Part shown: piece by piece, positions 52,290-61,600 of the stretch
Position numbering within the stretch: the stretch's first letter is position 1
Layout of the letters: every line of letters begins with the position of its first letter
Source of the DNA: Stercorarius parasiticus
Lineage: Eukaryota; Chordata; Aves; Charadriiformes; Stercorariidae
Length of the DNA: 64,000 nucleotides
Assembly (NCBI GenBank): GCA_013396915.1
Contig: VWZL01001934.1
Span: 686,661 to 750,660 of the forward strand
Direction: 5' to 3'
Notes under the pieces: generated by a model
Databases searched by the model: none
The model's input: the letters and a program-made list of their open reading frames with translations, nothing else
What the model was told of the DNA's origin: nothing
Made by a program: the position numbers and the translations under genes

Positions 52290-52800
52290 TAACTTCAGCC
52301 CGCGTCCCCCCGCACACCTCCGCCCAGCTCAGTGCGAAGACGCTGCTCCCACAGCAGGAACCGCTAAAAAGGCGCCCGGTGCCCTCAGACCCTGAGGCAC
52401 AGCCGCGCGGCCTAACCAAGCGCCGCTCCCGAGGCGGGGCGCCCCGGCCCGCAGCCCCGCGCTCGGCGAGCAGCCTCCCTCTCCGCACCCGGGCCAGCAA
52501 GCCCCGCCGCCGCCCCGCTCCCGAGGCACGGCCCGCTCAGGGGTACCAGTCCCTCATCCTCGACCCATCCCCTCAGCCCGCCGCCGCCATCACTCACCAT
52601 CCCCGCCCGCCACCGCTACGCAACTTCCGGCGGCCTCCGGGCGGGGCAGCGCCCCCTAGCGGCACCCGCCGGCGCTGCCGCCGTGAGGCGCGGGCGGGGG
52701 CGGCTTGGGGGTCGCGTCCCTCGGCGGCCATTCGGGCTCCCGCGGACAGCTTGGCGGGGGCGTTGGCGGTGGCAGCCTGCGCCCGAGGGAGGCGGAGGGT
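52290..52800. promoter_or_regulatory. AURKAIP1: CpG island promoter of AURKAIP1
   Basis: About 500 bases are extremely rich in G, C and CpG, in sharp contrast to the AT-rich flanks. An ETS-family site, CCGGAAGT on the minus strand (52623-52630), lies beside a candidate 5' non-coding exon. That exon would end at 52598 with GGGGATG followed by a strong GTGAGT donor. No TATA box is seen. This is the usual layout for a housekeeping mitoribosomal protein gene. The exact start site is inferred. Confidence 0.75.
52598..52640 (-). other. AURKAIP1: Proposed AURKAIP1 non-coding first exon
   Basis: The donor ATG followed by GTGAGTG at 52597-52598 is the best one within the CpG island near the ETS site. 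Splicing it to the acceptor at 52063 gives a short 5' leader. The upper limit of the exon is a guess. Confidence 0.45.
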
Positions 52801-52986
52801 GGTGAGCCCCTGGCCCAGGTTGACCAGAGAAGCTGTGGCTGCCCCATCCCTGGAGGGGTTCAAGGCCAGGTTGGACGGGGCTTGGAGCAACCTGGTCTGG
52901 TGGGAGGTGTCCCTGCCCAGGGCAGGGGGTTGATCTAGATGGTCTTTAAGGTCCCTTCCAACCCAAACCACTTTATGATTCTATGA
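52796..52986 (+). repeat. CR1 LINE 3' tail, short copy
   Basis: The sequence from GAGGGTGGTGAGCCCCTGG to GGTCTTTAAGGTCCCTTCC, then ATGATTCTATGA, is the CR1 3' end in plus orientation. It is nearly identical to the tail of the copy ending at 54022. It abuts the CpG island directly, so the breakpoint lies at the upstream edge of the AURKAIP1 promoter. Confidence 0.92.
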
Positions 52987-53335
52987 CCCCATGGAAGCAC
53001 TTGGAAAGCTTGTGCAAACAGGCCATCTTCTTCCCCGCACCCATCTCTTCTCTACCACTCCCACCCCTCTGAATCATGGAGCAGGCACTGTTTCCATCAG
53101 CTCTCCTCACAGCAGGCTGTAGAAGGCACGTCCACTCCTTCCCCACCCAGCACCTGACATTTGATTCAAACGAAATCGTTGAACTCATTCAAACAGCCTG
53201 CCCCTTTCCTATCAGGTGTGCGCTGATACTGCAGTTGCACTTTGAGATGGAGAGTCAATGGCTTTCAGCTGACAGGAAAGCACTGCCACTTGTTCCCCTG
53301 CTCAGCCACAGCACCATGTCACTAAAAACAGTGAC

Positions 53336-53347
53336 GACTAAAAACAG
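53336..53347 (+). repeat. Left direct repeat flanking CR1
   Basis: GACTAAAAACAG lies just before the 5' breakpoint of the following CR1 and recurs at 54023-54034. It fits a target-site duplication. A partial further copy (CTAAAAACAGTGA) lies immediately upstream near 53322. Confidence 0.6.
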
Positions 53348-54022
53348 TGACAAGTGGCATTCCTCAGGGGTCAGTACTGGGACCNTGGCAATGTGAGCTC
53401 ACAGCCCAGAAAGTCAACCATATCCTGGGCTGCATCAAAAAAAAGCGTGGCCAGCAGGGCGAGGGAGGTGATTCTGCCCCTCTACTCTGCTCTGGTGAGA
53501 CCCCCACCTGGAGTACTGCATCCAGCTCTGGAGCCCTCAGCACAAGAGGGACATGGACCTATTGGAACGGGTCCAGAGGAGGCCACAAAGATGCTGGGAG
53601 GGCTGGAGCCCCTCTGCTATGAGGACAGGCTGAGAGAGTTGGGGGGGTTCAGCCTGGAGAAGAGAAGGCTCCAGGGAGACCTTAGAGCCCCTTCCAGTCC
53701 CTAAAGGGGGCCTACAGGAAGGATGGGGAGGGACTCTGGATCAGGGAGTGTAATGATAGGGTGAGGGGTAACGGTTTCAAACTGAAGGAGGGTAGATTTA
53801 GGTGAGATATCAGGAAGAAATTCTTGGCTGTGAGGGTGGTGAGCCCCTGGCCCAGGTTGCCCAGAGAAGCTGTGGCTGCCCCATCCCTGGAGGGGTTCAA
53901 GGCCAGGTTGGACGGGGCTTGGAGCAACCTGGTCTGGTGGGAGGTGTTCCTGCCAGGGCAGGGGGGTTGGGACTAGATGGTCTTTAAGGTCCCTTCCAAC
54001 CCAAACCGTTCTATGATCCCAT
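53348..54022 (+). repeat. CR1 LINE, truncated and internally deleted
   Basis: The 5' part encodes the reverse-transcriptase fragment SGIPQGSVLG in plus orientation. It then jumps at a single N (53385) to the far C-terminal part (AQKVNHILGC, a downstream frame with [19 protein letters not shown]) and the 3' UTR. It ends in TTCTATGATCCCATG, a decayed form of the CR1 terminal repeat. A full element would hold a long stretch of polymerase between these parts, so the copy is both 5'-truncated and internally deleted. Several frame breaks are present and it cannot be active. Confidence 0.9.
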
Positions 54023-54034
54023 GACTAAAAACAG
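54023..54034 (+). repeat. Right direct repeat flanking CR1
   Basis: GACTAAAAACAG lies directly after the CR1 3' end and matches 53336-53347 exactly. Confidence 0.6.
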
Positions 54035-54600
54035 GTCTGAAGGCAGAAGCGTGGCATGGCAAGCAGTTGGTGAGACTTTATATCCCTGTCAGTGTGGGGA
54101 TGGCGGGAGGCAGCTGGACACCTCTCCCTTACACCCCCTCAGCTGCATCCGAGGGCAGGTCCCACAGCGGCTGCTGCCCAGGAACCACCACGCCTGTCTC
54201 TCCCACTTACCTGCCTGTTGTTTTTCTTTCCTTACTTGATACAGGAACCCACCGCCTTGGCACAGCATGAAAGTGCCTAATCAACTGGCATGAGGGAGCG
54301 ACGTTGAAGCCAAACCCAGACTTCAAAGAACTTCTTGCTTTTATTCCTACCTCAGACAGAACACAGAGATCTTTTTACCAGCTGCTTTTAGTATTTCAGA
54401 CCAGAACAAGGGTCTGCCTCAGTTTTAGGTACACCCCACCATGTTAAACCCATCCAGCCCCAAGGAGACAGAAATGGTTAGAGTTTCTTCCTGCATGGTA
54501 GAAGGACAGTTTTCTGGTCAGGGAAGAGAAACCTACAAAGAGAAACCTACATACAGAGAAATTAACTGAAGTAGTTTAGTAAACAGACTGTTTGTTTAAA
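54035..54600. other. Spacer between CR1 and the dehydrogenase 3' end
   Basis: Unique sequence without a recognised element. It contains a short duplication AGAGAAACCTACA at about 54525-54552. The dehydrogenase transcript should end near its upper limit. Confidence 0.5.
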
Positions 54601-54606
54601 CAAGAC

Positions 54607-54612
54607 TTTATT
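54607..54612 (-). terminator. Polyadenylation signal of the dehydrogenase gene
   Basis: A minus-strand AATAAA in the context TTCAATAAAGTC lies about 635 bases beyond the stop codon. It predicts a 3' UTR of roughly 54590-55244. Confidence 0.55.
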
Positions 54613-55244
54613 GAAGACACTTTAGAAGTGTACCTACAAAACAACATTCCCACCCCCATATTAGGATGTTAGTCATCCACTGGGAACAAAGCAAATGCCT
54701 GGTGTGTGTTGTCAACCTGGGGACACTCAGAGCTTGCTGAGGAACCTACAGAAGTACCAAATTCATATAGTTTAGAGCTGGGCAATTTCAACCTTGGCTC
54801 AGTTAGGACTGAAGGAAACTGAAGAACCTTTTCCAGAGACATGTCTCCAGCACACTGAATGCACTGGAAGCTGACAGCCTACACTAGCCTTACTCTGAGG
54901 TCACATCATTTACTTCTGTGGAGAGTGAGAGACCCACTTTGGTTTTGGAAGCGAAGAGGAACCAGCCCCTGGATTTAACTTGCAGGTTTTAACCTATTTT
55001 TAGATGGTTCTAGGAGATCCCCATCACTAAGAGCACAGTAGTATTTGCAGGAAGCATTAAAACAGAGCAGTAACAATACCAAGTAAAAGAGTCAGCCACC
55101 CCACCTTCCAAATACACCTAGAGAGAGGCTGCATATCAGACTGGCTATTTCAACTAGCGTATAAGAAAACCCTAGAGACACAGACATTAGTGGCACAAGT
55201 TAAATAGCAAGTGGCATGCTGTTTCTGTAGTATTTTCTGCACTT

Positions 55245-55358
55245 CTACCACGGCAGAGTTTCCCCTTGCCAGTCCAGGAAGGAACCATTTTCTTTTTCAC
55301 CAAGACGGTCCAGAACGGAGAGAATTCCTGGGATAGCCTCTTGCACCTGCATGGGAGC
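55245..55358 (-). CDS. SDR gene, last exon
   Basis: The acceptor is TTGCTCTAG, then [16 protein letters not shown] and [13 protein letters not shown], with the stop TAG at 55245-55247. Confidence 0.92.
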   Translation of the reverse strand, partial: APMQVQEAIPGILSVLDRLGEKENGSFLDWQGETLPW

Positions 55359-58300
55359 CTAGAGCAAATCAAGTTTAGATTATTACAGGGAATGTCCTAC
55401 AGAAGATAATCAAATGCATTTAAGGAGTTACTAGAATCAAGTGGGATGCATTTTCATGTTTCATAGTGTGCCTCTGCAGCACATAGAACCCACTGTACAG
55501 TATACACTTCCTTCTCAAGGGTTGGTGTTGAAAGATATTAGTTGTTTAGCTTAAATAAGTAAATTTTAATTAGAATAAATTGCTTAGGGTTATAATATGG
55601 TGTGATTTATGCTGCTTGCCTAGCTTTACTTGGCATGAGTAGCTAGATTTGCTGAAGCCTTTAGGCCACAATAGAGTTAATTTTCGTAATAATTTTCCTA
55701 GCAGCTGATACAGTGCTGTGTTTAGTCTTTTAGTACGAGGAAAATGTCGATAGCACACTGATGTTTTGGTAGTGTTTTTCCTAAGACTGAGACTTTTCAG
55801 TTCCCCATGTTCTGCCAGCGAGCGCAGGTGCACAAGAAGCATAAACCAGAAGATAAGGAGGCGACAACCCTCAGCAGAGACTGCAAATCAACAAGATAAG
55901 AGCAGCCAACAGCCAGCCTGGACACAGAGAGAGAATCCAAGAAGGTGTTAGAAGACCCCACACCAAAAGTCACTGTTGAAATAGAAGATGCGTGAACGGC
56001 ATGTGAGGGGTGGGTGTAGAGATCACAAGAGTATAATTGCCCAGGGATTTCTTTGTTCAGTGTCCCTCTCTGGAGGCACCCAGCCCAGGCTGACCCTACT
56101 GCTGGACCTTTCAATTAAATTATCTATTTTTATAAAATCCTGCCATGGGAAACCCCAGGTCAAGCCTGAAGAAGGAGGGAGCACACCTGAGAGTAAGCGT
56201 GTGTGAGAGGAGTTGAAAGGGGCACCCGTCAGCTCCTGGGGGTTGCCCACTGTGAAAGGGCCCTGGTCCAACTCCTTGAATGGGGTGTGAATGCTCAGGC
56301 AGAGGCTTCTCCTTTAACAGTTGGGACAACAGGGGAGTCATACTTCCACATTTTCAGAGAGATGTCTCTTACCATGTTTCCACCCATGTCTGTCTGGAGC
56401 CAGCCTGGGTGCAAAGAAATGCAGAGAATTCCATCCGATTTCAAGTCTGCAGCAAGACACCTGGTGATCATGTTCAGTGCAGTCTACAAGAGTGGAAACC
56501 ATCTATTAGTGTGCCAGTTTTACAAACCTTGAGCAAGACCATAAGCCAAGCTAATTGGACCTTCCTTCCACCACGCTGCCACCTGACAAATGAAAGGGCA
56601 GTAAGAGTATCCCAGTAACTTATACAGACTTAGTGGGGGCTTCACTCTCAGAGATATCTGTTAAGAGAAGCATTGTGAAAGCTCCATCACCATAAGCCTA
56701 GTGCCCAAAGATGAAAGTAAGTTATGTGGGAAGATAAAATAGCATTTGAAACTCTTAAGGAGCTGTGGGGAAAATAATATTGACATAAGGACTCTGTTTT
56801 TCTGCAATAATCACTATACAAACATTCAGGTTTTTTACTTCTGAACAGGGAAAACAAGCATATTAACAGCTTATGAGTAGGTGGTGTAGGAGAAACTGTA
56901 TGCCTAATCTTGACTATTTGTACAAACTCAGTCTCTGGATGTGACAAAACGAAAAACTCCACCTCTCACTAACTAGCATTACCATGTACAGGTCAGCGCG
57001 CCTTTTGTTGAGTTTCATGCCTGCTATCTTGCTCGGCCTGGAGAGGAACACAGCTAATAGGGCACACAATTGATGGCATCAGTTCTTCCCCGAAAGCCAA
57101 GTCCCTCTGAAATGGATCTATATCAGAGTAGCGAGGGTGCACTTGTGAGCCTGTTCTTAAGAAGTCGGTGTGCGTGCTCCAGATGTACGGTTTTCACATG
57201 TCCCATTTCCACCCACATGAAGAACAAGAACAGTTCCTTTGTCATCCTATCCAAGGAAGCGCCGCACACCTCAGATCATTGTCTTAAGCCCAGAGTGGTC
57301 TTTAACTAACAGGCCTGCCCTAACCCACTGAGCACAGCCCATGGAAGCCTACAAACCTTTGCTATCCTGTAGGGGTAGACCTTGAGGAACATCTCATTTG
57401 CCTGGACGAGTTGCATGGAGGCAGCAAGAGAGGACATATTGATAATAGCAGCTCTATGGCAGCCCATTCCTGTGCTCAGCTGGGCTGCCTTCCTCAGAAG
57501 GGGTAGAAATGCCTGTGAAAACAAGAGTTTGTTTTAATTTGGTCAGCTTGCTCTTGGACCATTCAAGGCAAGCTGGACTCTCAGGTTCTGCTCTATGAAG
57601 AATTGCAGTCCAGCACAGAATGGTGATGGCTCTCCAGACAAGCTGACCATAGGAAACCTTTCTATAACAGCCAGCTATAAGTAGCAAGGACCTTCAGTCT
57701 CTTCTGCTCACCTCCTAACTCAACCTGAGTGTGAGGTCCACTCAAGTGACCTCATACCAGATGGATTTAAATAAAGAGAAAGATCCTCGATAAAATGGAT
57801 CTCTTGCTGCTCTCTAGGCATGCAGTTTGATATCAGACCTGCACCTGTGCAGTTCCAATGTGACAAATGCTTTGGTTACACATCCAGCTCACTAGTGGAG
57901 AAGCCTCTTGTAGTACCATAGATGAAGCACAGTCCTCCCAATTCTTACCTTGGTGACCATCAGCTGGGCAACTGTATTGGTTTCATAAATGGTGAGCATT
58001 GTCTCTGCTGTGACTTCTTCCAAGGAAGCAAGCACATTGATGCCAGCATTGTTGATGAGGCAGTTCAGACCTTTGTCTCCCACAATTTCTTCCACTTCCT
58101 TGACTACTTTCTTGATGCTGTTTTCACAGACCACATCTGCACAGAGGAGCCAAGAATAGCCACCGTGAACAGTGAAATGTGCGGTTCAAATTTCGTCTGT
58201 CACTGTACAACTGCACGATAAACCAAAGCTATGGCATTAGGCTGAATGGGGACATTTAGGTAGCACACAGAGATAACAATGCCCAGAAGGCTTTACATAG

Positions 58301-58482
58301 ATTATGTTTTCCCAGTGTTATCTTAAGATGAGGGTGATCATTTTCAGCTGCTGGAGGTCACGTACAGCTACTGATCACCCAGGAGAGCAGTTTCTTAAGA
58401 TACATACTTCTGTATAAGCCCTTTACTCACCCAGTTGGAGGAGCTTGATATTGCTGTATTGCTTGCTAAGCTGCTGGAGTTC
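55245..58482 (-). CDS. Short-chain dehydrogenase, C-factor/sniffer-like (5' exon missing)
   Basis: Exons 58431-58482, 57949-58136, 57357-57512, 56373-56483 and 55245-55358 join in frame to 621 bases (206 codons plus stop) with GT-AG introns. Landmarks of a classical Rossmann-fold SDR appear in order: CLINNAGI (coenzyme-binding NNAG), [10 protein letters not shown] (catalytic Ser), YPYRIAK (YxxxK active site), and [12 protein letters not shown] (the PG loop). The C terminus is [13 protein letters not shown], typical of the C-factor/sniffer carbonyl-reductase group. These enzymes are cytosolic and use NAD(P)H on carbonyl substrates; the substrate here is unknown. The first exon, which should carry the TGxxxGxG motif and the start (about 45-50 residues), was not found up to 64000 and probably lies beyond. 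No frame damage is seen, so the gene looks functional. The nearest gene is AURKAIP1, downstream on the same strand. Confidence 0.88.
55359..56372 (-). other. Last intron of the SDR gene
   Basis: A 1.0-kb intron with no recognised repeat or RNA gene. The other introns of this gene are 0.3-0.9 kb and likewise unremarkable. Confidence 0.7.
56373..56483 (-). CDS. SDR gene, PG-motif exon
   Basis: The acceptor is CTCTTGTAG; the donor is CATG followed by GTAAGA; phase 0 to 0. It encodes [18 protein letters not shown] and [17 protein letters not shown]. Confidence 0.93.
57357..57512 (-). CDS. SDR gene, catalytic Ser and YxxxK exon
   Basis: The acceptor is TTTTCACAG and the donor is AAAG followed by GTTTGT; phase 0 to 0. 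It encodes [23 protein letters not shown] and YPYRIAK. Confidence 0.93.
57949..58136 (-). CDS. SDR gene, NNAG exon
   Basis: The acceptor is TCTGTGCAG and the donor is ACCAAG followed by GTAAGA; phase 1 to 0. It encodes [17 protein letters not shown] and then [19 protein letters not shown] and the [12 protein letters not shown] strand. Confidence 0.93.
58431..58482 (-). CDS. SDR gene, first exon found in the window
   Basis: The acceptor is CTTCCTAG and the donor is GTGAGT; phase 0 to 1. It encodes [17 protein letters not shown], the linker that follows the cofactor-binding exon in this family. Confidence 0.82.
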
Positions 58483-58516
58483 CTAGGAAGAAGAAATTAT
58501 TTGGGTTATCTCTTTT

Positions 58517-58634
58517 ATATATATACATATATATATATACACACACATATATATATGTGTGTGTATATATACACATATATATACACACATACACACACAC
58601 ACATATATATATATATGTATATGTATATATATGT
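58517..58634. repeat. TA/CA compound microsatellite
   Basis: About 118 bases of alternating TA, CA and TG dinucleotides, with internal self-complementary blocks (ACACACA and GTGTGTG on either side of TA runs). It lies in the SDR intron, and its near edge is about 35 bases from the 3' splice site at 58482. Confidence 0.95.
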
Positions 58635-61600
58635 GGCTATCACATTAAACAGTTTGAGGCAGTGATACTACTTTGCTTTCCTCAGCTTTCCTGAGAGCAA
58701 GATCCACTACTCCAAGAAACTGGACTCTTCACCTGCTTAGTCAAGATACCAGCACGCTAGATTACAGAGTTAGTTCTCAGTGTACAACTCAAGGGTGTGT
58801 TTGCAGTGTAACCAAAGGTCTTCGATCAAGTGGGTACTGTTGCTGGTTCCACAGCAGACCTGGTGTTCAGACTGCATTCCAAGCCAGTAATTCCCCACTT
58901 CTGTAAGAAAAGCGCAATTCTCCTGAAGCTCAGCTACTGCTAGACATCAGTTCAGGGCAACAGGAATGCTTAAGAAAAGCTGTTTGGAATTACTGTTTGC
59001 AGGAAAAGTTTCCTAGCAAATTTCCTGTGGAAATTCTGTTTCCCAGCACTCTCATTAGCTTCAATTCTTGTCACTGAAGGTAAAGCACACATGAAATCAG
59101 TTACATACACAGCAACTGTCCACGAGAACAATTCTCTCTCTGCTAGATAGCTATAATTCAGTCATCTGTCTACTACCTCTCAGTAGAGAAATGACTAGTG
59201 TTCTTGCAGAAAATTAGTACTATACTGGTGTTGCTGCTGGAGAAAGTATGTCCAAATTGGATTTATAGGCCCAGTTGGAATACTTAGCTTTCTGTGCCAT
59301 GTAGCCAAGCGGGAAGTGTGGCCAGATGTACCAGATGGATTACATACTCCCAGCTATGTTTCGGAGACTAAGTAAACCTGGCCAAACATTCCAGCTCAAG
59401 CAAATCCCTTTCTTTAGGAGCCCTTTGGGAATAAGGGTCAGGAGGGCCGATTTTGAAAGAGTACTTTTTGCCACTTGGAGACACTTGGGGACTCCATGTC
59501 CTCTGTCAAGCTATAATGCGTTACATCTTTTATCTCAGTTCATACTCTGCAGGATTCTCTCCAGGCTTGTTTAGAAAATTTGTTTTCCCACTGAGGACAA
59601 TCTACAACTGCAGTTAAAGCTATTAAGGGGAGGGGGAAGGAAGGGAAACAAATCAAAAGCACAAAACCAGAAGACATTCCTTCCCTTGGATAGGGCTTGA
59701 TGGGACAGTTTTCAACAGATTAAAGGCCCAGAACACACTATCTTGTTTATTGATAGTCAAGGATGAAATAGTTCTGCCATGTCAAGGCCTGCAATAATTA
59801 TGTGACTTTGGACTGTCCACAGGACTCAGTTTGACAGTATCACTTTACTTGATAATAAACTCCAGAAGTGCTCTGGCTTCTTGAGGTTTGTTCATTTATT
59901 TACAGTCAGATTGCTTTACTCTCCAACAGAAACAAGCTACCAACTTTTGCTAAAAGGCCAGGGATGTTTTTTGTAGTGAGAGCAACTGAGATGCTTCTGA
60001 AGTGAGTAAGCAATATGTTCAATTAAGAACTCCAAACACTGTAGTGTTAAGCATTCTCCAGAACATAAACAGCATGGAATTACAATTGCTGCATACAAAT
60101 CACGTTTAAAATTCAATGGTTTTTCCATTTAGTTAATTACTTAGTTAACAAGCGACTCCTACTTCAGTGTTTTAAGTTTCTCAGAAGCAGCTTCCAGGCA
60201 TAAAGCTAACTTAGGCAGCTTTGGTCTTCAAGAATGTTACACCACCTGATACAAACATAAGCTGAAAAATCCAGTTAGGAAACCTAAAAATTGGGGAAAA
60301 GCCTATTCTTTTCCCTACTGTGACTAGAAGGAACATGCAGAGGGGGGGACTGAGACAAGTTGGTGGCAGCGCAATCAGGTGCGGCCATTTTGAGCCACCA
60401 GCCACGTGTGCTGCTTCTCCTCTTCCCCCACCCCAGGTTGTTTTGATCAAAGAGGTCAAAAGCCTCCTGCATCCAGAGAACTCTGAAAATATCACCGCAA
60501 TACATGCATATACTAATTATTTTCTTCCCTCTGAAGGGATAAGCTTTCCTGAAACTCATTGTGGTTATCTGTCAAGTGCCTTGCTCTCCCTCCCTTACAA
60601 AAAAAACAAACAAAAAAATCCCACCAAAACAAAAAAATACTCCCCAAAAAAACCAAAAAACCAAACCTGCAAAGTTTTTTTGCAGCAGACTTGTGCTCAC
60701 TTTTTTTTTTATGCCAACATGGTAGTGCAGAGGCACTGCACCCAGGACAAATAGGATAAGTCCCTGGGAAGGCTGGGTCTCAAGCAGGGTCTAAGAGAGA
60801 CGGTGCAGCCCATAAGGCAACGCAGACACAAGAATAAGCAAGCGCATTGGCACTGCCGTTTGAGCTGCACGTTGTGTTTTAATGTCAGTTTGCGCAGTTT
60901 CATTTAAAGACAGTAGGTACAGCCAACAGATCCCAGGCTAAGTCATTTTTAGTCAGCGCACTGTGATAGCCAACTTAAAAACAAACAAGACAAACAAAAA
61001 CGACAGAAAACCACAACACAACCCCTAATGCTGTGTTTAGCATAGTAGCACCAGAAGTGCTCTGCACCTGAATAGTCACCCCTGGGAATCAACTCTTAGG
61101 GATTCCAAGAAAATTTAAACTCCGATTAGCATCTGTTGTTTCCTGCTTGCTGATTTTAATTATGATTAACAAAGAGTCAGTCTACTCCAATTTAAACAAG
61201 ATCCTTTGGCACTCAAGGCTGCAGATACAGACTCATCAGTACACAGGATACTTATTGCTAGATTTCAACCAGGAATGTTATGTTGTCCTTGTCATTTAGC
61301 AAGATTTACTTCGCCTCCTTTATGAAAGCATTATTCATTTCAGTTACAACTCTTGGAAAGAACCTGGCCACACTGGGCCAGTTGGAAGCAATCAAGCCAA
61401 ACTAACAGCCTGGAGGCGGCTTTGTCAGGCAAAGCATACTCGGGTATCCTTTCACATCATCCCGCTTGTGCTTGGGACGAAGTCAAAGATGTATCATATT
61501 TGCCCGTGTCTCTCCAAGACAGGCTATTCACTATGACAGTGTACAGCCAACTTACTGTTCGACTGTATAATAGCTTACGCCAAGCTGCTGCAGGGGCTGC

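Noticed and set aside
53347..53704. Open frames of 91-116 codons with a polymerase-like stretch.
   Set aside because: They are the decayed CR1 ORF2 and not a host gene.
58517..58634. Possible CRISPR-like or tandem spacer array.
   Set aside because: It is a dinucleotide microsatellite without spacers.
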